Positions 56,743-64,000 of a DNA stretch of 64,000 bases are shown in pieces. Where the stretch lies: the NCBI RefSeq assembly GCF_002994745.2, contig NC_037094.1, positions 67,084,319 to 67,148,318 on the forward strand, in the 5' to 3' direction. The stretch comes from Rosa chinensis. Taxonomy: Eukaryota; Streptophyta; Magnoliopsida; Rosales; Rosaceae. Each line of letters begins with the position of its first letter. Positions within the stretch are counted from its first letter, which is position 1. Made by a program: the position numbers and the translations under genes. The notes below the pieces were generated by a model. The model was not told the DNA's origin. It did not search any database and worked only from the letters and a program-made list of their open reading frames with translations.

Positions 56743-59733
56743 TTGGGATACTGTGATCTGCTCGATTTAGGGTTTCATGGAGCAATGGCAACGTGGTGGA
56801 ATTCGGAGACACTGTTGAGGTTGGATAGGGCCGTATGTACCCCTTCCTGGTTTGATGTTTTTGGTCATTCTAGACTCTTCCATTTGCCTCCATCTGATTC
56901 GGATCATGTTCCTCTACTATTGAGGGCTAGTACAACTCGTCTTCCTGTAAGATCCAAGTCTCATCGATTTAAATTTGAGGCTTTTTGGTTGCAACATCCG
57001 GACTGTGATAGCATGGTTAAGGATGCTTGGGGAACAGATGTGGCTGGGGCGCCGATGTTTTGTGTAACTAAGAAAATCATGTTTACCCAGATCAAATTAG
57101 ATAAATGGCAGAAGGAGGTGTTTCGGGGTAGGCAATTGCAGATGTTGGGGATTCGATCCCGGCTGGAGGAATTACTTGAGGTTCCTATATCTGACGTGAC
57201 CCAACAAGAGAAGAAAACCTTGTCGGATACTCTCCAGAATTTGCTATTTCAGGAGGAGCTGTTCTGGAAGCAGAGGGCTAAAGTCACCTGGCTTAAGGAG
57301 GGGGATCGGAATATCGGATTCTTCCATCGAAGAACAGAAAATAGGAAACGCAAAAATATGTTTCAAGGGTTGTATGACGAGGACGGTAATTGGAGGGAGG
57401 ATGATGCTGGTTTGGAGGAGGTTATAACTAGCTATTTTACTAAGATGTTTTCAGCATCAGAAATTGACATTGGAGCCCTTGATCGTACTTTGGAGGCGAT
57501 TGTTCCATCAGTCACCTCCCAAATGAATGAGGATCTATGTGCCCTGTATACTCGGGAGGAGATCAGGTTTGCTCTTTTCCAGATGTATCCAACCAAGTTC
57601 CCGGGACCAAATGGTATGCCTCCACTCTTTTTCCAACACTATTGGGACCTTATTGGTCAGGATGTGGTTGCAGCGGTTCAGAATTTTCTCCATACAGGGT
57701 TGATTCTCAAGCAAATTAATTTCACGCATATTTGCCTCATTCCAAAGGTCGACAATCCTGAGACTATGTCAGACTTGAGACCCATTGCCCTATGTAATGT
57801 CGTTTACAAGATTTGCTCGAAGGTGATTGCTAATAGATTGAAGGTAGTCTTACCGTCGGTGATTTATCCTTTCCAGAGTGCTTTTATTCCAGGGAGGTTG
57901 ATTACAGATAACATTTTAGTGGCAAATGAGATGGCTCATTTTGTCCATAATAAGAGGGATGGAGATGTCGGGTACATGGTTCTGAAGCTGGATCTAAGTA
58001 AGGCTTATGATAGAATGGAGTGGGTTTTTCTGGAAAAAGTTATGCTCCGTTTTGGTTTTGCACGGCGTTGGATTGATGTTGTGATGCAGTGTGTATGCAC
58101 AGTACGGTATTCTTTCTTGGTGAGGGGTAGGCCACGGGGCCTTGTATTGCCTACTAGAGGTTTGAGACAGGGGGATCCCTTATCTTCCTACCTCTTTCTT
58201 CTTGGAGAGGAAGGTTTTTTAGCCTTGTTGCAGCAGAAACAAGTGTCTGGTTTGTTACCCGGGATTGAGGTGTGTCCTAATGCTCCCGCTGTGAATCATT
58301 TGTTATTTGCGGATGACAATATGCTCTATGCACAGGCTTCTATTGGGGCATGTCAAGAGCTCTTGGAAGTATTGACAATTTATAGGCGAGCTTCGGGGCA
58401 ATTGGTTAACTTTTCCAAAAGCTCGGTGGTTTTTAGCAAGAATGTATCCGAGGAGGTGAAGGAGGAGATCTTGGGTACCTTGGGTGTGGAGGTTGTTGCC
58501 TCACATGAGAGGTATCTCGGGTTACCCACTTACGTGGGACGCAAGAAAACTTCAACCTTCCATTATATCAAGGAAATGTTGGGGAAGAAGTTGTCTGCTT
58601 GGCAAGGTAAGCTGTTGAGTGGGGCAGGGAAAGACATTTTGATACGTGTAGTAGCACAGGCACTTCCTACGTACGCTATGAGTGTCTTTCAGTTGACCAA
58701 GAGTTTCTGTGATGACTTGGAACAAATGTGCTCCAGATTCTGGTGGGGCAGTACATTGGATAAACGGAAGATTCATTGGAAAAATTGGTATGTGTTGTGT
58801 AATCCAAAGGAAGAAGGTGGGTTAGGGTTCCGGAGCCTATCCAATTTTAACTTGGCTATGTTGGCCAAGCAAGCTTGGCGTATTTTAACTAATCCCTTGT
58901 CTTTAATTGCTCGGTTGTACAAAGCAAAATACTATCCTGACTGCTCTTTTTGGGAGGCATTACCGCATGCTAATCCTTCATACTCATGGAGAAGTATCTT
59001 TTCCACAAGAGAGCTGCTTCAAGAAAACTGTGTTTGGCAAGTGGGTAATGGAGATTCAATCAATATATTTACGGATTGTTGGGTATCGTCTTTACCAGGT
59101 GGTAGACCGGCAATTTCGGCGTTGGCTATTGCAGAGGTCGCAAAAGTGGATGATCTATTGGTGGCTCTGGGGGTGTGGAATGTTCCCTTGATTAACAGGT
59201 TGTTTTCGGACGTGGAAGCAGCGGCAATTACGGCTATTCCTTTAAGCAGTAGGAATGTGGTGGACTGTTTGGTTTGGAAGTTATCACGGGATGGGCAGTT
59301 CTCGGTAAAGACTGCTTATCGCTACGCTTTTGCTCATTCCTCAAGTTTTTGCCCTTTGCCTTTGCAGGTGGGGAGTGCTTTCTGGAAGAAGTTTTGGAAG
59401 GTGGCTATACCGAACAAAGCAAAGATATATATGTGGCGAGTGTGCCTTGACATTCTACCATCTTTAGGCAGTTTGGCTACGAGGAGGGTTGTGTTGGACT
59501 CTCAGAAGTGTGTGCTATGTGCTGCTCATAATGAAACGATGCTCTATCTTTGTAGGGAGTGTCAGTTCACAAAATCGGTCGTGCAAACCAATGTTGTCCT
59601 TCAACGGGTATGCTATGATCCTTATATTGCGTATGGGGATGTTCTTTGTTGGCTACAGCGGTGTGCCCAAGCTCTTTCTTCTCTTCAGTTTGGGGAATTG
59701 TTGTTTTTGCTTTGGGGAGTATGGAAGGAATGA
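56743..59733 (+). pseudogene. LINE reverse transcriptase ORF (996 codons open)
   Basis: Domains in order: C-terminal endonuclease part with the SDSDHVPLLL motif (~45-70); reverse transcriptase (~290-550) with LKLDLSKAYDRMEW, a QGDPLS motif and the catalytic FADDNMLYA; then a zf-RVT zinc-binding region near FWKKFWKVAIPNKAK. Frame continuity over 996 codons shows recent activity. The open frame begins inside the endonuclease and ends at a TGA (59731-59733) where an arginine codon (CGA) is expected in the motif WKERNDRVW, so the RNase H domain is cut off. This is one ORF2 broken by small lesions. Confidence 0.93.
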
Positions 59734-59775
59734 AATGACAGGGTCTGGAAACAGAAAAGAAGGGAGGCCGGTGAT

Positions 59776-60294
59776 GTGTGTTTGGGATTGATATCCCGTT
59801 TACAGGAATTTCGGTTTCATAACTTGATGCCTCCCCGCAGGCGCATTGCTACTTCAAGGGCAGTTCGGTGGGTTGCCCCACTGGCAGGTTTTCTGAAAAT
59901 AAATGTGGATGGAGCCTTCCATCATCAAACTAGTGCAGGTGGATTGGGTTTTGCGATCAGGGATGAATGGGGTACTATGTTGGCAGGGGGGTCGTGTCCT
60001 TTGCGTGGTTTGATTTCTCCTAAACATGCGGAGGTGTTGGCGTGCCTCCATGCTTTGGAATTCGCTCGCCATTATGGTTTTGGTCCAGCACTCTTGGAGA
60101 CTAATGCTATGGAGGTGCACCGACAACTTATGGCCTGCAACTCGGCCAATACTTCTGCACTGGGTAGGATTTACGAGGATGTGGGGGTCCTTCTGGAAGG
60201 TCAGCCTGGTATGCAGGTGTGTCATGTTGGTCGTCAAGGCAATAGAGTAGCACATCAGTTGGCTATCCGAGCTTGTGGTCTTGGTGAGGCTTAA
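59776..60294 (+). pseudogene. LINE RNase H domain
   Basis: Continuation of ORF2 after the TGA. It has the plant-LINE RNase H pattern: VDGAF (first Asp), HAEVLA (Glu), then LLETNAME where the third catalytic acid is normally Asp (ETD) but here reads Asn, and NRVAHQLA near the end. It would remove RNA from the RNA-DNA hybrid, but the Asn suggests loss of catalysis. Confidence 0.85.
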
Positions 60295-60395
60295 TTTTAT
60301 TTTACTGTTCCTGCGTTTCTTATAGCTGTTGTCATAGCAGATTTATGTACTGTGTAATTTCTTTCTATTCAATAAAGAGTTGACATTGTTGGATT

Positions 60396-60613
60396 TGTTT
60401 TAGGGAAACGAGAATTGAGAGGAATTTGTTGTGTATTCTCATTGATAATAGGGGCCTCTTTATATAGAGGATTACAATGCATAGAATCTCAATCATACAA
60501 GGAAAGTAATTCTACATTGATTAGGATTCTAGATCCTTCTAATTAAATCCTATTACCACTAGGTCAAGTAACCTAGAGTTTGAGCTAAACACAAATTAGG
60601 TTTTCCTTGAACA
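60396..60613 (-). repeat. Copia D 3' LTR
   Basis: 218 bp, TGTTTTAGGG...CCTTGAACA on the plus strand, clearly homologous to both LTRs of B including the CTCTTTATATAGAGG TATA palindrome. Confidence 0.92.
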
Positions 60614-63600
60614 CTCCCCCTTGTGTTGCCCAAACGCGGTGCTTCTCTCGTTGCCTCATTAAAAACCTTGCCGAGTAACAAAAACCCAGTGGGACAAAAA
60701 TAACCTCGGTCGAAGGGGAAAAAGAGCACAACACACCCTTCACGTTTCGAGGTGAACATGTAGACATCTCCCCCTGATGTCTGCTTCTCCCCCTGATGAC
60801 TACAATCATGGGAGTTCAGATAATTTCCGCAAGTCAATTCTTGCCACATGTTTCTCGAACGTGGATTTGGGCAATGACTTAGTAAACAAGTCTGCCTCAC
60901 TATCCTCATAGTGAATCTAGTTCACTTTGATCTCGAGGAGAGTCTGTTGTTGCTGATTATGCTTGGTGTTGTCGCTTTTGATGTAGCCTTGCCTCATTTT
61001 TTCAAAACAAGCAGCATTATCCTAAATGCTCGTAAGCTCATCTGTGGTAGACTTCAAACCACAATTGTTCGAACATGCGTAATTATGAATCCAATCCATA
61101 TTCATTCACAAACCACTTCATGAAGAGCAATGATCTCTGCATTGTTCGAAGATATAGCGACGGTCTATTCTGTAGACCTCCAAGATATCATGGTCTTTTC
61201 CCATGGTGAACACTTAACCAGTTTGGGAGTGACCATTGTGTGGGTCAGAGAGATACCCAACATCAGCAAAACCTTCCAAAACACTTATATCGTTTTGGGT
61301 TGGGGATAGGGAACACAATCCACCATGTGTAGCGTCCCTGGCACTTGATGGGTCCGAATCCATCATCTCTCTATAGGGTTAGAACAAGCCCATATCAATC
61401 ATACCACTTAGGTATCGAAAGATATCTTTAACACCAGTCCAATGGCGTCGTGTTGGCGCAGATCTATATTTAGCTAACAAGTTCACAACATATGAGATGT
61501 CCGGTCTTGTGCATTGGGATAAGTACAATAATGCGCCTATTGTACTAAGTAAGGAACTACTGCCTCTAGCACATCTTCGTCATCATCCGTTCGACGAGTA
61601 GGATCCTTTTTAGGATCAAGACTCCGGACGATCAAGGGGGTGCTTGAAGGCTTGACCTTGTCAAAATGCCTAAGCATCTATCGACACGATACTCAAGTTC
61701 CAAACCGAGACATAATCGTGTTCTCCCAAAATCCTTCATCTCAAACTCGGATTTCAAGTGTTCAGCGGTTTCCCTTAACTCTTTAAGGGCTTCTAATGAA
61801 GATCATGTCCAACATGAACCACGATAGAATCCGAAACTTGTTATAGAAACGCGTGGGCATATCCCTTCCCAATCAAGTAATCACTTTAGTGAGCGTTTCA
61901 ACCTCTTTGTAAACGCGCTCCATAGTCTAGAGCCACTTGACTTGGGTAAATGAAGTTCACCATGAACCTTCATGTATATTCGTATCTAGATCCCTATAAA
62001 GATACATAGTGACCACATTTGTAAGCTGCATGTTCAGTTATTCGGAAACTACCAAACTGACAAGGTAGTGGAGTGCAATGACATCCATTACGAGAGAATA
62101 TGTCTCATCGTAGTCGATTCTAGGGAGTTTTGTGAGAAGCCTTGCGCCATAAGGTGAGATTACCATCTCCTTTTCTCATCACGCTTTCTAACGAAGACCC
62201 ATTAGTCAACAGGTTTTATGTTAGGATGTGTTGGCATCTCTAGCTCGAAAACCTTCCTCTTCGTTAGAGAATCCATCTTAACCTGGATCGCATCTTTCCA
62301 TTTATGCAAAAAACTCTCTACATTGGCATTCATTCATCAACGGAGCGTGGTTCGATATCATCTGACTCAACAAATTCATGCGCAACAAAATACGCAACTA
62401 CATCATCAATTATGATGGAGTTTCTATCCTACGTCTCATGTACACTAGTGTAAGTTTCACAGAGCTCTATATTCTCAGGAATATGTTCTGACGTTGAGGC
62501 GTCCCCCAACGGTAACCATAACCCGGAAGATTCTCATGAGACGGATTTTGAGTCTTGATGATCAAAGGATTGGAATGTGCCAAAGTATCCTTCGAATCCA
62601 CGGGCCTCCCACGCATCCTAGCTGGGGCCATGGCCTGTAACGCCAGAGTGCCACTCTCTTTGGCATTGGCGCCATGCCTACCTCCGTGTAGGGTGGCGCT
62701 ACGTCCTCTCGTAGGGACGTCCTTCCTTGCAGGTATGTTTGCAGCATATTTGTGTGATCTCGTCACTTTAACATGGATCAAGATGAGACATAGTGGGGAC
62801 AGACCACGATAATTACTGTCGTTCCTGTTGAACATCCGTGTTCTTCTCTCCCCTTAACGACGGGAAGACTGTCTCATCAAAGTGACAACCCTTAAATCTA
62901 GCGGTAAGGAGATCGCCTTGCAAGGGCATTAAGTGGCAGACGATTGTTGGAGTCTCAAATCCAACGTAGTTGCCCATTCATCTGTAAGGACCCATCATAG
63001 AGCGTTGTGGCGGCGCAATTGGCACATAAATGGCTCACTCAAAATGTGCGTAAGTACAAAATACGTGTACCCTGTCACTAGCTGTAACGTAGAGGTACAT
63101 TGAGTGGCGGTAGGTCGTAGATGAATTAGCATAGCTGCATGCGATATTGCATCACCCTAAGCGGATGTAAGGAGATTGGTGCGCATTACCAATGTCCGGA
63201 CGACCATCGTAGTCGTTTCTGCTAGACCATTTGGGTGTGTACGAGGGAATATGATGTCCAACATCAGTCCCATTGTAATATCCATCGAAAGTCTTTCGAT
63301 GTAAACTCTCTAGCATAGTCAAATCCAATTGACTAAATAGGATGATTCGGGGAGTGAGCCTGTTGTTGTATGATATGTGCTAGGAGTGTAGCATGAGCAG
63401 TATTTACAGATGGACAATGGCACAACACGTGACCAGCGTGTTTGTTTGTCAACCAACATCATGAGATATTTAAACGTCCGCAAGTTGGTTGAATCAGTCC
63501 ACAAAATCCTTACGGATTCTTTGTAAGAACAGAATGAGTATTGTTATATCCTTTGCATAGGACGGTCTTAGTCCTAGTTTTCCCAAGGAACGGGCTTTGT

Positions 63601-64000
63601 AAAATGAGTGAAAGGCCTTAGAAGCAACCATTAAGTATTTTGGTTAGGCCTGAGTGTCTGAAATGCTATGTGAAGCAAGTTGGTGATTGCAATATCAACT
63701 GGGGCGCCATCACCATGATGGATGCTATCCATGGCGTGATGGATATGGACTGCACCAGCCCTAGGCTGGTGGTGGAAGGAGGCGGTGCCCTAGGCAGTTG
63801 CATCGGTCACACTTAGTCCGGAAATCAACTTTTGATTCATGCTTCATTTCGCTCGAGAGAAAGGATGTCCATATGAAGTCTTTGTAGACGGATCATCATA
63901 TCATGACCAGGATAACCTATCCTGTCGTGACAAAGCCAATATGTGTCTAAATCCAAGAGATCTTCTCTCGTAACTTGATTGGATTAATAGCTCGAATAGT
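60614..64000 (-). pseudogene. Copia D pol remnants
   Basis: No frame longer than about 120 codons is open. Recognisable pieces include the linker MAPARMRGRPVDSKDTLAHS (62467-62835) and integrase DNA parallel to B at 62980-63480. The order and many of the interruptions parallel element B closely. Confidence 0.8.

Larger units (their letters stand above)
56160..60395 (+). mobile_element. L1-type LINE retrotransposon, 5' truncated
   Basis: A non-LTR element read on the plus strand: endonuclease start at the ATG at 56249, a long reverse transcriptase frame (56743-59733), an RNase H frame ending at 60294, and a short 3' end with AATAAA (about 60371). ORF1 with its zinc knuckles is not seen, so the 5' end is missing or reduced. 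No poly(A) tail is visible because copia D is inserted at 60396. Confidence 0.92.
60396..64000 (-). mobile_element. Ty1/copia element D, 3' part (runs off the window)
   Basis: Read on the minus strand, same family as B. The 3' LTR is at 60396-60613, preceded by a polypurine tract at 60614-60626. RNase H and reverse transcriptase remnants lie at 60900-62450, the integrase-RT linker at 62467-62835, integrase remnants to about 63650, and protease-side sequence to the window end. All coding parts are fragmented. It is inserted at the extreme 3' end of the LINE, so it is younger than the LINE. The 5' LTR and target duplication lie beyond 64000. Confidence 0.92.

Overview
This window is nuclear DNA from a flowering plant, a eudicot. 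The protein genes carry many short GT-AG introns and match plant-specific families. The spaces between them hold Ty1/copia retrotransposons, a LINE, Mutator-like and other TIR elements, and AT-rich sequence. Repeat style suggests Rosaceae, but that is an inference. No rRNA, tRNA, CRISPR or operon-like structure was seen.

Layout. 1-5477: right-hand part of a decayed Ty1/copia element (A, minus strand). 5488-12967: a TIR-flanked DNA element that appears split by a complete copia element (B, 6066-12690, minus). 13390-20875: an E(z)-type histone H3K27 methyltransferase of the SWINGER type (plus, 16 exons), with a decayed tandem copy of its promoter and exon 1 just upstream. 21554-23488: a trichome-birefringence-like (TBL) polysaccharide O-acetyltransferase (minus, 5 exons). 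25457-27612: an SMP-30/NHL-type beta-propeller protein (minus, 2 exons). 27613-31415: AT-rich spacer with a possible Helitron end, a MITE, and a displaced copy of the 3' end of the glucosylceramidase gene found further right. 31416-35692: histidinol dehydrogenase (minus, 14 exons). 35693-39283: spacer with an LTR fragment, a MULE-like element and a 133-bp tandem duplication. 39284-48237 (5' UTR to about 49200): GBA2-type non-lysosomal glucosylceramidase (minus, 19 coding exons), with an apparent 1-bp frameshift. 49709-56160: a roughly 185-bp repeat family interrupted by a second MULE-like element (50144-52037), then a short internally deleted copia element (C, 52588-55253). 56160-60395: an L1-type LINE (plus). 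60396-64000: the 3' part of copia element D (minus), which runs off the window.

The five host genes are unrelated in function: chromatin silencing, cell-wall acetylation, a beta-propeller enzyme or binding protein, histidine biosynthesis, and sphingolipid turnover. Four of them lie in a head-to-tail run on the minus strand. No operon-like logic is expected. Exon models were built by hand from splice consensus, reading phase and family conservation. Four close exactly in frame; the glucosylceramidase closes only if one extra base is discounted. No convincing new biological system was found. The most interesting material is the transposon structure and the small rearrangements in and around genes.
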